DNA of 64,000 nucleotides from DATGPD01 sp041398565 (GTDB taxonomy: Bacteria; Planctomycetota; UBA1135; UBA2386): contig JAWKUN010000002.1 of assembly GCA_041398565.1 (NCBI GenBank), positions 186,001-250,000 of the forward strand, read 5' to 3'. A program made the position numbers and the translations under genes. This document shows positions 8,931 through 18,254 of this stretch, piece by piece (within the stretch, counting starts at the first letter, position 1; every line of letters begins with the position of its first letter). Under the pieces are notes generated by a model. It worked only from the letters and a program-made list of their open reading frames with translations, was not told the DNA's origin and ran no database searches.

Positions 8931-10078
8931 CAGCCGCGAAGCTCGCGGATGGCCCGTGCGCGCAGCGAAGAAGGCGTCTTGCAGCCGAGCAGGCCGAGAA
9001 CCGTGGGGCACACGTCGATGGTGCGGATCTCCTTGCTCACGACCTTGTCGCGCGCCGTCTCCGGCCCGGCGCCGATGAGGAACACCTGCTGCATCTCGTC
9101 CGAGCCGTCGCCGTGGTCGAGGCCGTTGCGCTGGTTCAGGTTCTGGTCGCGGCCGAACTCGGGGACGATCAGGAGCGAGGTGGTGTCGCGGAGGTCGGCG
9201 TCGCCGCGGATCATGTCCCAGAGCTTGCCGAGCTCCTCGTCATTGCGGCGGATCACTTCGACGTAGGCGTTGTACGAAGAGTGCGCGACGTCGGCGTTCT
9301 GCAGAGTGATGCCGAGGAGGCGCGGGCGGAACGCGCGCAGCAGGTTGGTACCGACGCGGATGGCCTTGGCGTCGGCCGCGCCCGGCCCGGTGAGGCGCGC
9401 ATTGGCGCCGCCGAGTTCGTCGAGGATGAAGCGTTCGACGTCGCGCTGCCGGACCGACCCGTTGTCGTCGGAGCCGGGACGTCGAAGCGCGTGGGCGAGT
9501 CGGTCGAGACGGGTGCGTTCGGCGTCGGTCTCGGGCTTCGGGCGTCCGAACGAATCGATGAGGCGTTTGAACTCGACGTTGAAGATGCCGTCCGAGTCGA
9601 ACACCTGCGCCGCGAAGGATGCACCGTAGGCAGGGTTGTCGCTGTGCGCGAACAGGCGACCCTGCGCCCCGTTGGTCGTCGACAGCCACACGTCGCCGGC
9701 GTCGAAGCCGCCGTCCTTGCGCAGGATCTCGAACAGGGTCGGATTGGTGGTGCGTTCGCTGTCACGGATGCCGAGCGCCTCGACGTTGCCGGTGAACAGC
9801 GACAGGGCCGCGCCATAGTGGCCGACGTTGGCGCAACGCACCTTGGGGAAGGTGACGCCGGCCCGGGCGATGCGCATCAAGTTGGGCACGTTCTGGGGTG
9901 TGCCCAGCACCTCCTTGCTGCGGACGCCGCCGGCGAACGCCACCAGCACCACCCGCTGCGTCTTGACCGCAGGTGCCTCCCGAGGAAGGGCCTGCTGAAG
10001 AAGGGGGGTGGCCGCGAGCGCTGCGCTGGAACGCAGAAGCTCGCGTCGCGAGAACTCACCGCCGAAACCGTCGACCAT
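8930..10078 (-). CDS. Tat-exported alkaline-phosphatase/sulfatase-superfamily protein
   Basis: This 382-residue protein opens with a twin-arginine-type signal (SRRELLRSSAALAATP). The rest has the layout of the alkaline phosphatase superfamily as found in DUF1501/sulfatase-like proteins: VVLVAFAGGVR near the mature N-terminus, then NVPNLMRIARAGVTF, a central NADVAHSSYNAYVEVIRRND segment, LLIVPEFGRD and HGDGSDEMQQVFLIGAG with TIDVCPTVLGLLG at the end. I do not see a clear C/S-x-P-x-R sulfatase nucleophile, so catalysis is uncertain. It is the first gene of the coupled operon; a short dyad (ccgattctatcgg, 10088-10100) lies just upstream of its start. Confidence 0.7.
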   Translation of the reverse strand: MVDGFGGEFSRRELLRSSAALAATPLLQQALPREAPAVKTQRVVLVAFAGGVRSKEVLGTPQNVPNLMRIARAGVTFPKVRCANVGHYGAALSLFTGNVEALGIRDSERTTNPTLFEILRKDGGFDAGDVWLSTTNGAQGRLFAHSDNPAYGASFAAQVFDSDGIFNVEFKRLIDSFGRPKPETDAERTRLDRLAHALRRPGSDDNGSVRQRDVERFILDELGGANARLTGPGAADAKAIRVGTNLLRAFRPRLLGITLQNADVAHSSYNAYVEVIRRNDEELGKLWDMIRGDADLRDTTSLLIVPEFGRDQNLNQRNGLDHGDGSDEMQQVFLIGAGPETARDKVVSKEIRTIDVCPTVLGLLGCKTPSSLRARAIRELRG

Positions 10079-10175
10079 GGGACCCTACCGATTCTATCGG
10101 CATGGCGGGGGACGGAGGTAGGGGTGCCGGTTCCGGCGGTCCGGCCGCGCCCGGTGGGTTTCCTTCCCAGGCCGC

Positions 10176-11234
10176 TCAGTACCAGAGCTGGACGCGCACC
10201 GGAACCGCCTGGTTGGCGCTCCGCTCGAGCTCGGCCAGCTCCTGGCGCCGCTGCTGGCGGTCGGCCTCGAGCTTCTCGACGACGCGTTGGAGGTCGAGGC
10301 GCTTGCGGTCACCGGAGCGCTCGGCGGACAGGCGCGCGCTGGCCTCGTCCATCTGTTGGCTGAGCGCGTCCATGTGCGCGCGCATCTCGAGCAGGCGGCT
10401 CGAACGTTCCTGCACGGAGGCCGAGGTGTTCTGCAGGTTGTCGGTGATCTGATCGAGCTTGCGGGTGGTCTGCTCGCGTGCCGCTTGCACCTCGAGCAGG
10501 CGCTGGCGCAGCTTCCGATTGCGGGGATCTCCCGCCAGCTGGGCCTCGAGATCGGCCGACTCGGCGTCGAGGCTGGCGTTCGACGCGGCGAGGTCGCGCA
10601 TCTGCGCGTCGAGCCTGGCGGACTGCCTCTGTTCCACCTCGATCAGTGGCTCGTTGGCGTGCACTTCCATGCGCAGGCGAACCAGCTCCTGGTTGAGATG
10701 GTCCATACGCTCCTCCACTTCGCGTGCGCCGCCGTGCACCTCGAGCAGGGCCGCGCGCTGGGCGGCGAGGTCCTCCTCGGCGCCGTGCAGGGCGGCGGCA
10801 GCGCGCTCGCGCAGGGCGGCGGACTCCTGCGCCGGCCCGGTGTGCATGCGCGAGTCGAGTTCGTCCTGCAGGATCGCGGCAGCTTCGCCGAGCACGTTCC
10901 GGGCCTGGTCGCCACTGCCGACCGCCACCAGGAGACCACTGAAGAAGCCTGCCGGTTGCCGCTGGTCCGCCTCTTCCTGTCGCACGAGGAGTCGGACGCG
11001 CGGCCAATCGGGGTCGCTGCCGCGCAGCTTGGCGTGGACGCGCTCGCCGACGCAGCCCTGCAGCAAGCCGTTGATCAGGGTCGACGTGAGCTGCACCCCG
11101 TCGGGCGAGTAGCTGATCACGATCGGAGCCGTGCGTTCGCTCGGGTCGACCTGGTGGTCTTGGGCGGAGCCGTGCGCCTGCAGGACCAGGAGCAGGTAGG
11201 CGGAGAGAAGACGACCGGTGGCAACGTGTGTCAT
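10176..11234 (-). CDS. Exported coiled-coil protein
   Basis: The 352-residue product has a signal peptide ending near HGSAQ. About 90 globular residues follow, then a long coiled coil from roughly residue 120 to 335, dominated by Glu, Gln, Arg, Leu and Ala heptads (for example EERMDHLNQELVRLRMEVHA). It ends in VPVRVQLWY, which may be a surface strand. The ATG overlaps the stop of the putative anti-sigma gene (ATGA), so it belongs to the ECF operon and may be its envelope effector or sensor. I recognise no named family. Confidence 0.65.
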   Translation of the reverse strand: MTHVATGRLLSAYLLLVLQAHGSAQDHQVDPSERTAPIVISYSPDGVQLTSTLINGLLQGCVGERVHAKLRGSDPDWPRVRLLVRQEEADQRQPAGFFSGLLVAVGSGDQARNVLGEAAAILQDELDSRMHTGPAQESAALRERAAAALHGAEEDLAAQRAALLEVHGGAREVEERMDHLNQELVRLRMEVHANEPLIEVEQRQSARLDAQMRDLAASNASLDAESADLEAQLAGDPRNRKLRQRLLEVQAAREQTTRKLDQITDNLQNTSASVQERSSRLLEMRAHMDALSQQMDEASARLSAERSGDRKRLDLQRVVEKLEADRQQRRQELAELERSANQAVPVRVQLWY

Positions 11235-11845
11235 CTGGGATGCTTCGGTGTTCGGGCGAGGTGGGCTCGGGCCACGGTGGCGCCGTGCGTGCCGGGGAAG
11301 GTGTCGGCGATGCGTTGCAGCATCGGCACCGCTGCCTGCGGATCCGTGGCTGCGACCTGCGTGGCGTACGCGGCGCTGGCCGCAGCGCAGCGCGCGAGGG
11401 CGATCTCGGCCGCCTGACGCCGCCGCAAGGCACGGGTGTCGTCGTCGGCGCGCTGGCTTCGCACCAGCTGGATCAAGCGCTGGGCTGCAGCGTCGGCCAC
11501 GGTGGAGGCGTGCGAACTCGGGCGAGCAAAGAGGTGGCCGACGCCGAGGGCCAGGCAGGCGAGTGCGACGATGCGCAGGATCGTGCGCAGGCCTTGGCTG
11601 CGTGCACGCCGGCGCAGGCTCTCGAGCGTGATCGCCGTTGCGGCGGGACGCGGCGACAGGCGATCGACGGCCTGGAGGAGGCTGCGAAGTTGGCCGTCGT
11701 CGGCCGCGAGTCGCCCGTGTGGCTCCGCGAGCACGGGTGCCGATGGGTGCGCCGACACCGCAGCTTCACCTGCCAAGCCGTCGCGCGTGCAGTTCGACCG
11801 TGCTGGGTCGTCGTCGCGTCGCTGGCCGGGCTCAGACATCGACAT
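11231..11845 (-). CDS. Membrane protein, probable anti-sigma factor
   Basis: The 204-residue protein has about 90 cytoplasmic residues and one transmembrane segment (LRIVALACLALGVGHLFA), then an extracytoplasmic helical domain with Arg/Ala/Gln-rich helices. Its gene overlaps the end of the ECF sigma gene by 14 bases and the coiled-coil gene by 4. This order and topology are typical of sigma/anti-sigma pairs, but I see no HxxxCxxC zinc anti-sigma motif, so the role is inferred from context. Confidence 0.55.
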   Translation of the reverse strand: MSMSEPGQRRDDDPARSNCTRDGLAGEAAVSAHPSAPVLAEPHGRLAADDGQLRSLLQAVDRLSPRPAATAITLESLRRRARSQGLRTILRIVALACLALGVGHLFARPSSHASTVADAAAQRLIQLVRSQRADDDTRALRRRQAAEIALARCAAASAAYATQVAATDPQAAVPMLQRIADTFPGTHGATVARAHLARTPKHPR

Positions 11846-12422
11846 CGCCGGGCAAGAGTTCGCGTAGGCGTCGGCGCGCGCGGCTCAGGCGCGCGTCGAG
11901 CGCGTTGCGCGTGACCGCGAGATCCGCGGCGAGGGACTCGATCGGCATCTGCTCGAGGTAGCGCAGGACCAGGATCTCGCGGTCGGCGTGACGCAAACGA
12001 GCCATGGCCGAGCGCACGGCGGCGATCCTCGCATCGAGCGGCTCGCCGGAGATCGGCGTATCCGCCGTCGGCGCCTCGGCGCCGCACTCGTCCTCACCGG
12101 CGCCGAAGAAGCGACGGCGCAGGCTCTGCCGCCGCTGATGCGAGCGCGTCGTGTTGATGCCGATGCGCACCAACCACGTCTGCCAGGCGGCATCGCCGCG
12201 GAAGTGCCGCCGATGGCGCCAAGCCTGCAGCAGGACGTCCTGCACGATGTCGTCCGCGTCGGTCGACGACCTCGGCCATCCGAGCAGGCGGTGGACGAGC
12301 CTGCGGACCGCCGGTTCGTGGCGCAGGATGGCCTCGGCGAAGGTCTCGTCCTGCGCCTCCGCCCGCCCGTGAAGGCGCGGAGGGCTGTCCGCGGCAGACA
12401 GCAAGATGGACAGGTCGGTCAC
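11832..12422 (-). CDS. ECF-type RNA polymerase sigma factor
   Basis: The 196-residue protein has sigma region 2 (TDADDIVQDVLLQAWRHR with the DIVQDV box, then WLVRIGINTTRSHQRR). Sigma region 4 is a helix-turn-helix: LRHADREILVLRYLEQMPIESLAADLAVT followed by ALDARLSRARRRLRE. It should direct RNA polymerase to a small regulon, and the overlapping downstream gene looks like its antagonist. The start is a GTG at 12422: no ATG exists before region 2, and AAGGG lies five bases upstream as a ribosome binding site. The ATG further upstream at 12557 would add an Arg-rich leader unlike the family. Confidence 0.85.
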   Translation of the reverse strand: MTDLSILLSAADSPPRLHGRAEAQDETFAEAILRHEPAVRRLVHRLLGWPRSSTDADDIVQDVLLQAWRHRRHFRGDAAWQTWLVRIGINTTRSHQRRQSLRRRFFGAGEDECGAEAPTADTPISGEPLDARIAAVRSAMARLRHADREILVLRYLEQMPIESLAADLAVTRNALDARLSRARRRLRELLPGDVDV

Positions 12423-12612
12423 GCAAGCCCTTGGACGTAGCCAGGCTCCGGATCTGACAGCGACGCCTCGAGGCTGGCAACCGCCTGGGGACACAGCAGC
12501 TCGTCGCCCAAACGGTCCCTGCCGTCGGTGCCTCCTCCAGCACCCGCCGAGTTGCACCGCGGGGCGGCGTCAGCTCGGAGAGGCCGCGTCCCCGCCTCCC
12601 GTGACCGTGACT

Positions 12613-13629
12613 CTAGTACTCCAGGTAGTCTGCTGCCCCGAGCAGCGTCCGGACCAGCGGCACCGCGCTCGGGGTCTGTTCCGACCACAGATCGTCGGTG
12701 AACACCCGGATCTCGTCGGCGGTCGGTTCACGTCGCAGGAAGGTGGTGAAGCAGGTGCGTACGAAGGCTTCTCCTTCCTGGCGTGCCGGCACGGCCGGCA
12801 GCTTCGCTCGTCCCGAATCGAGCACGATCTTGACCAGCACCGCGCGCAGGGGCGCCGGATCAGCCATCGACAGCAACGCGTTGCGCACCATGCGCAGCTC
12901 GTCGTAGGTCGGAGCGCGGCCGAGCAGGTCGTGGTAGAGGCTGCGGGCGAACTGATGGTGCGACAGCGGCCGGCGCGCGCGCGCGGGGTCGGCGTACCGC
13001 TCGCTGCCCAGCCATTGCACGAGGACGTCGAAGAACGCGCCGGGCTGCGCATGCACGATGTCCACGCTTGCCGCCTCGTCCTTGGGGAGCGGCGCCGCGA
13101 ACAGGCGGCGGTGGTGACGGTCGAGGAGGTGCGCGGCGAAACGACGGTCGGCGAGCGCCAGCTTGACGACGTCTGCCTGCGTCTTTCCCTTGCCGCCGAG
13201 AAAGCGAGTCTCGTATCCGTCGTAGACCCGCTTGCCCGCGGCGAGCACCGGTTCGTTGCGTCGGTCTTGGACCTCGAGGCCGAGGCACTGCTCGAGCACG
13301 ACGGTGACGAACGTGTCGTTGCCCGGATTGCGCAGCGAGAAGCCGCTCGACAGGAGGATCTCGGCCGTGGCGCTGCGGATGTCGGCGCTCTTGCCCAGCA
13401 GGCGCTGCGGCAAGGTGCGGATCGCCTCGGTGGTGGGGCGGAAGTTGTCGATGAGCAGGAAGTAGAGCAGCTCGTCGTCGAGCCAGACCTGCGTCGCCTC
13501 GAGGGTCGCACACGAGGATCGCGCGACCTCGACCGGCGACTGCGTGCGAGCCGCGCTCACCTCGGCCGGCGTCGGGTTCCGTTGCAGGGTGTCGAGAGCA
13601 ATCCTCCGCACCAGGTCGGGAGCGGTCAT
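12613..13629 (-). CDS. Protein with three LxRxPTxxE motifs, function unknown
   Basis: The 338-residue protein has no signal peptide or membrane helix. Three similar motifs are spread along it: LQRNPTPAEVSAA near residue 15, LLGRAPTYDELRMVRN near 235 and FLRREPTADEIRVFTDD near 300. They suggest repeats of a helical domain like those attached to planctomycete cytochrome or DUF1549/DUF1553 proteins, but I cannot name the family. The stop is TAG at 12613. Two tandem F hairpins lie just upstream of its start. Confidence 0.6.
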   Translation of the reverse strand: MTAPDLVRRIALDTLQRNPTPAEVSAARTQSPVEVARSSCATLEATQVWLDDELLYFLLIDNFRPTTEAIRTLPQRLLGKSADIRSATAEILLSSGFSLRNPGNDTFVTVVLEQCLGLEVQDRRNEPVLAAGKRVYDGYETRFLGGKGKTQADVVKLALADRRFAAHLLDRHHRRLFAAPLPKDEAASVDIVHAQPGAFFDVLVQWLGSERYADPARARRPLSHHQFARSLYHDLLGRAPTYDELRMVRNALLSMADPAPLRAVLVKIVLDSGRAKLPAVPARQEGEAFVRTCFTTFLRREPTADEIRVFTDDLWSEQTPSAVPLVRTLLGAADYLEY

Positions 13630-13663
13630 CGCCGCATCGTAGCCGCGCGCCGCCCAGCGGATT

Positions 13664-13706
13664 CAGCCTTCAGCAGTGGAGCCCGGCTCCATCCGCTGCA
13701 AGGCTG
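13664..13706 (+). repeat. Hairpin repeat F, copy 1
   Basis: Two-part arms cagcctt / aaggctg and cagcagtggagcc / ggctcca-t-ccgctg form a nearly perfect 20-bp stem. It lies 77 bases from the second copy in the 192-base gap between the genes ending at 13629 and 13822. Confidence 0.75.
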
Positions 13707-13740
13707 GTGCGGTGGCCGACGATCTCGGTCGCCGCTCGTC

Positions 13741-13783
13741 CAGCGTTCAGCGGTGGAGCCTGGCTCCATCCGCTGCAACGCTG
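13741..13783 (+). repeat. Hairpin repeat F, copy 2
   Basis: Same hairpin as copy 1, but the outer arms are cagcgtt / aacgctg. The C-G pair of copy 1 has become G-C here, so both arms changed together and pairing is kept. Confidence 0.75.
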
Positions 13784-13821
13784 GTGCGATGGCCGGCGAC
13801 CCCAGTCGTCCGGCCATCGCC

Positions 13822-16800
13822 TTATTTGGGTGTCGCCGCCTTGACCTTGATGCGAACCGGCGTCGGTTCGGCGCTGGCATCGACGAAGGCGACGCCCTCG
13901 ACAGGGGCCACGGCCGCGGTCGGCTGTGGCGTCCCGTTGCCGGTGGGATTGCTGCCGTTCTGACCTCGGTTGCCGCGCCCTGGCCCTGCCTGGGTGAGGC
14001 GGTACATCCACTCGCCGAGCTTCAGGTCCTGGATCGCGGCGGTGCCGTTCCGCACCTGGACGTTGGTGAACGAGGGCAGCGAGCGCCACTCGTCCGGAGG
14101 CGTTGCGCCGACCTCGGCACGCAGCACCAGGGCGATGTTGGCCCGGTCGAGCGGCTTGCCGTCCGCTTCCTGGCTGACCTCGAAGTTGAGACGGCCGGTC
14201 GCGAAGGTGAACGTGCGGTCGATGCGTGCACCCTGGGCTACCACCAGGGGCTCGCGGTGCAACGTCGGACCACCGCCGCCGAAGCCGCCGCGCCCGCCGC
14301 GCCCGCCGCGTCCGCCACCGCCGCCGCGACGGATCTCGAGCGTGTAGGAGCCCGCCGGCACGCCGGTGATGTCGAACTCGCCCTCGTCGTTGGTCCGGCC
14401 GGACAGCAGGCGCCCCATCATGCGGCCACCGAAGTTGCCGCGGCCGTTGCCGCCGGGGGTGGGGGCGGTGGTGGCCGCCGAGTTGTCGCTCAGCGACACG
14501 TCCAGGCCGGCGGCCGGGCTGCCGTTCAGCAGGATCTTGCCGTGCACCTTGGCCTGCGCCTGAGCGAGAGCATCGACGTCGAACTGCACGCGCGCGCCCT
14601 CGGCCACCACCACGTCCGGCTTGGCGTTGCCCCGGGCGAAGTCGAGGATGCGGGTACCGAGCCCCATCGGGCCCGGACCACCCGGGCCACGGCGTCCACC
14701 TCGGTTGCCTCCGGCGTCGCTGCCGTCGTTGAGCACGACGAAGTAGCTGCCGGCCTCGATGCCCTCGACGCGGTAGCGCGAGTCCTTGTCCGGACGCGCC
14801 GTGTAGCGCTGCCCGGTGGTCGACAGGAACGTCAAGGAGTAGCTCGCCTCCGGAGCCGGATTGAGAACCTGGCCGAACACCTCCGATCCGGGCACCAGAG
14901 CGTAGGGAGGTGTTTCGAGCGTGCGGCCGTCGGGCACGAACACCGAGCGGTCGAGCAGGCCGTTGTAGCCGTCGTGTTCGATCTCGAGCCAGTATTCACC
15001 GCTGCTCTGCGGCCGCATGGTGAAGCGGCCCTCCGCGTCGGTCCGGGTGCGCGCCACGCGTACCCGTGAGGCTTCGCGCCGCATCATCGCCCACGGCGCG
15101 GCCTCGTTCTCGGTGGGAGGGGTGTCGGTGTCGGGCAAGAGGAGATCGACTTGCACGTTGGCGAGCGGCGTGTGCGCCAGCTTGTCCTCGACCCGACCGA
15201 TGATCTTGCTGCCGCGCCGCAGGGAGATGGTGAGGTCGGCTGGGTTCTGTCCCTTGGTCAGCTCGAGAGGACCGGCGGCGACGCCGACGAAGTCCTCGGC
15301 GACCACGTCGATGAGGTACTGACCCGGCTGGAGCCCAGTGAGTTCGAAGCGACCGTCGGGGTGCGAACTCGGTTTCCCCGGATTGCGGGGAACTTGTCCG
15401 CTCGGCCCCAGCCGCTGCTGCACGTAGGCCGTGCGCTGAGCTCGCCGCGCTTCGTCGGCCGCGCGCTGTGCGTCTGCGGCTTCGTTGCCCGGTGTCGTGG
15501 CCCCGTTGGGATCGCCACCACCGCGCCTGCGGCCGCCGCCGGGTCCTTGCGTCTGGGCTGGATCGCCGCCGCGCCGCCCTCGGTTGCCGCGCCCGTTGTT
15601 GCCGCCCGGTCCACCCCAGTTGTTGTTCTCGCGCGCCGCCACCGCGTAGACCGTCACCGGCTTGCCGGACTCGTCGACGACGCGACCGACGAGAGTCAGC
15701 GCCGGGGTCATGCGCATCACGACCTTGGGCGTCTCCTTGGGGTCGATAGGCTCCTGCTCCTCGCTCACGAAACGCGGGTGCTCGACCTGCAAGCGCAACG
15801 AGCCCGGAGGGAGCGAGTCGAACACGAACTCGCCGTTCTTGTTGGTGCGGGTCCGTCGGTCGGCCCCACCCGTGCGCCAGAGGTTGGCCATGGCCCGCCA
15901 GTCCGGCTGGTCACCGCCGTTCTGGTCCGGACCGTTGCGTTGGAACGACGGGCTGGCGTCGACGCGGGCGTCGGCGATCGGGGCACCGGTCGTGTCGACG
16001 ACGAGGCCGCGGAGCTCCACGCCGGGGGTCATCTTGATCTCGCCAGCGTCGACGGTGACCGAGGCCTTGGCCTCCAGGGTCTCGGTGACTGCCGGCAGGA
16101 AGTGCGAGGCGCGCGCCTCCAGACGGAACCTGCCCGCCGGGACGTGCTCGATCCGGAAGTGGCCGGAAGCGTCGGTCTTGGCGCCGCCGACCAGACTCTC
16201 GAGGGTGGGCAGGTCGTCGCCGTTGCCTCCGCGTCCGCCGCGGAAGCCGCGACCACCACGGCCGCCGAACGGACCGCCTCCTGGTCCACCGTTGGTCTGG
16301 AAGCCCACCTCGGCCTGCGCCACGGCGGAGCCGTTGGCGTCGACGACGAAGCCGGAGACCACCGCTCCTGTCTCGACGACGATGTCGCCCAGCGCCAGAG
16401 CGCCGTCCTTGCGCTGCCAATCGCGTTGCACGATGGCCGGTGCGAAGTCCGGGTGGACGACCTGGATCTCCAGCGAACTCGCGGCGTAGGCGCGGCCGGT
16501 CAGAGTGAACTGTCCCTGGTCGTCGGTCCGCACCGCGGGACCGGCGGACCGAGTGCGGAACAGATTGCGTGCACCGCCCGGACCGCCGGGTCCACCGGGC
16601 CCGAAGTCACGAGCCCGCATCGCGTCGAAGCTCATCCGGTAGTGCACGGCCACGCGCGCCCCAGCGACGCCGCCGCCGCCCGCGCTCAGCACGCGCCCGC
16701 TCACCGTGATTGCCGGCCGCGGTTCCTCTTCTTCTTCGTCGGCCGCGGCGGCCTCGTCGCCGCCCGTGACCGCCGTGCGCTCCATGCCAGCCTGGTTGGC

Positions 16801-16971
16801 GCCGTCGGCGGCGAGGCTGCCGACGGGGCCCGACTCCTCGTCGTCGGACCAGCGACCCGACGAGGAGTCGGATTCCTGTGCGACGTCGCTGCCGAACGGA
16901 TTGAGCAGCGCGATGCCTCCGCCCAGGACGAGAACTGCGAGACCTGCCAACCAGATGTTCTTGCGGCTCAT
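13822..16971 (-). CDS. Large membrane-anchored protein of carboxypeptidase-regulatory-like domains
   Basis: The 1049-residue protein has one N-terminal hydrophobic helix (IWLAGLAVLVLGGGIALL) acting as signal or anchor, and an acidic Ser/Asp/Glu linker. It then repeats carboxypeptidase-regulatory-like (beta-sandwich) domains, recognised by recurring ITVSGRVLSAGGGGVAGARV, GAVVSGFVVDANGSAVAQA, GVELRGLVVDTTGAPIADARV and TLVGRVVDESGKPVTVYAV, each followed by a GxF/GxY element (GQFTLTGRAY, GHFRIEHVPAGRF, GRFELTGLQPGQYL). Gly/Arg-rich linkers interrupt the domains near residues 245, 470 and 900. There is no peptidase catalytic domain. It is probably an extracytoplasmic binding or structural protein. 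It lies directly after the gene at 17040-18254, which has similar Gly-rich linkers. Confidence 0.75.
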   Translation of the reverse strand: MSRKNIWLAGLAVLVLGGGIALLNPFGSDVAQESDSSSGRWSDDEESGPVGSLAADGANQAGMERTAVTGGDEAAAADEEEEEPRPAITVSGRVLSAGGGGVAGARVAVHYRMSFDAMRARDFGPGGPGGPGGARNLFRTRSAGPAVRTDDQGQFTLTGRAYAASSLEIQVVHPDFAPAIVQRDWQRKDGALALGDIVVETGAVVSGFVVDANGSAVAQAEVGFQTNGGPGGGPFGGRGGRGFRGGRGGNGDDLPTLESLVGGAKTDASGHFRIEHVPAGRFRLEARASHFLPAVTETLEAKASVTVDAGEIKMTPGVELRGLVVDTTGAPIADARVDASPSFQRNGPDQNGGDQPDWRAMANLWRTGGADRRTRTNKNGEFVFDSLPPGSLRLQVEHPRFVSEEQEPIDPKETPKVVMRMTPALTLVGRVVDESGKPVTVYAVAARENNNWGGPGGNNGRGNRGRRGGDPAQTQGPGGGRRRGGGDPNGATTPGNEAADAQRAADEARRAQRTAYVQQRLGPSGQVPRNPGKPSSHPDGRFELTGLQPGQYLIDVVAEDFVGVAAGPLELTKGQNPADLTISLRRGSKIIGRVEDKLAHTPLANVQVDLLLPDTDTPPTENEAAPWAMMRREASRVRVARTRTDAEGRFTMRPQSSGEYWLEIEHDGYNGLLDRSVFVPDGRTLETPPYALVPGSEVFGQVLNPAPEASYSLTFLSTTGQRYTARPDKDSRYRVEGIEAGSYFVVLNDGSDAGGNRGGRRGPGGPGPMGLGTRILDFARGNAKPDVVVAEGARVQFDVDALAQAQAKVHGKILLNGSPAAGLDVSLSDNSAATTAPTPGGNGRGNFGGRMMGRLLSGRTNDEGEFDITGVPAGSYTLEIRRGGGGGRGGRGGRGGFGGGGPTLHREPLVVAQGARIDRTFTFATGRLNFEVSQEADGKPLDRANIALVLRAEVGATPPDEWRSLPSFTNVQVRNGTAAIQDLKLGEWMYRLTQAGPGRGNRGQNGSNPTGNGTPQPTAAVAPVEGVAFVDASAEPTPVRIKVKAATPK

Positions 16972-17039
16972 GGAGCTTCCTCAGTCGTGCGGACCGCGGC
17001 GGGCGCCCCTGCCGGGGCGATCCCGCCGGTCTCGCCGTT

Positions 17040-18254
17040 TCACTTCGCGGGTTCGCAGGTGACCTTGACCGTGTAATCGCCCTTCTGCGTGCGATCGGTC
17101 TCGATCTCCATCGTCTCGCCGTCGCGACCCTCGCGCGACATCTCGGTGTGCGACTTGCTCTCGACGGTGCCCTTGAGGTCGAGGCTGCGCAGAGAGTTGG
17201 TGGCAGTGTCGACCACCATCGTGCCGGCCACGGTGACCTTGACGTTGCCCTCGTTCACAGCGGGCTCCGCAGCCTGACCGCCGGCGTCGCCGCCGCGGCC
17301 GCGGCCACCGCGGCCGAACATGCCGCCCATGCCCGCCATCAGGCCGAGCTTGTCGGGGGCGCCCTTGCCGGTCGCGTCACCGGAGATCTCGATGGTGGCG
17401 AGACCCTTCTCCAGCTTCACCAGCTTGCCGCTGAGCTTCGACTGGACGCCGGGAGCGGCGAGGATCTGCAGAGCGACGTTGTCGGCTCCGGGGCCGAAGC
17501 CGAAGCCACCGCGTCCGCCTGCGCCACCGCGTCCCCCCGCGCCGCCGCCGCGCTGCCGCCGGCCGCCGCCCGCAGCGTCACCACCGGCGTCACCACCGGC
17601 GGCGTCGCCCGCGTCGCCTTGGTCGCGGTTGGCGCGGTTGCGCCGGGCGCCGCCGCCCTGGCCCGGAGCGCCGTCGCCACGGGCGGCGCGGATCGGGTGC
17701 GACAGGCCGGCGATGGCTTCCTTGAAGTTCTTGCCGAGTTCGTAGCTGGCGTTCAGAGCCAGGGGCTTCTCGGGCGCCAGGCCGGAGAAATCGATCTTGC
17801 GCGGCAGGTCACGCGCCGCCATCGCCGGCAGCGGAGTCGACTTGTCGTCGTCGCCCATGATCGCCGGCTCGGCGCCCAGGCTCACCTTCTTGCCTTGGAG
17901 CTCGCCGGTGACCGACTGCTCGTTCGACTCGCCGTCCCAGCCCGGTCGGGTCACCATGGCCTCGGCCGTCTGGTACTCGCGCCACGTCCCGCCGTCGACG
18001 AAGACCAGCTTCTGGGTCGTGGTCACCGGACCCTGCGGGGCGCCGCGGCCACCGCCGCCACCACCACCGCCGCGCCCGAAATTGCGCTCCTCGCCGTTCA
18101 GCAGCATCTTCTGCTCGGTCTCGACCTTGGAGGTCGACTCGATGGTGTAGCGCATGGGCGTCTCGCCCTGCGGCTTGATCGCGACGGCTTGCTCCTGCGC
18201 CAGCAGCGCGGGCGCGAACAGAGCGAGGGGGAGGACGAGGCGGGTGTTGTTCAT
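17040..18254 (-). CDS. Secreted glycine-rich protein, function unknown
   Basis: The 404-residue protein has a signal peptide (MNNTRLVLPLALFAPALLAQ). A beta-rich body follows: YTIESTSKVETEQKMLLNGEE near the start, and NVKVTVAGTMVVDTATNSLRSLD near the end. Long Gly/Arg/Ala-rich segments interrupt it at about residues 60-70, 215-265 and 335-350. The terminal part (GTVESKSHTEM) looks like domains that measure an extracted or substituted property in planctomycete exported proteins, but I cannot assign a family. The start is the ATG at 18254; an upstream frame extension to 18821 is Arg/Pro-rich and overlaps the divergent SDR gene, so I rejected it. Confidence 0.6.
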   Translation of the reverse strand: MNNTRLVLPLALFAPALLAQEQAVAIKPQGETPMRYTIESTSKVETEQKMLLNGEERNFGRGGGGGGGGRGAPQGPVTTTQKLVFVDGGTWREYQTAEAMVTRPGWDGESNEQSVTGELQGKKVSLGAEPAIMGDDDKSTPLPAMAARDLPRKIDFSGLAPEKPLALNASYELGKNFKEAIAGLSHPIRAARGDGAPGQGGGARRNRANRDQGDAGDAAGGDAGGDAAGGGRRQRGGGAGGRGGAGGRGGFGFGPGADNVALQILAAPGVQSKLSGKLVKLEKGLATIEISGDATGKGAPDKLGLMAGMGGMFGRGGRGRGGDAGGQAAEPAVNEGNVKVTVAGTMVVDTATNSLRSLDLKGTVESKSHTEMSREGRDGETMEIETDRTQKGDYTVKVTCEPAK

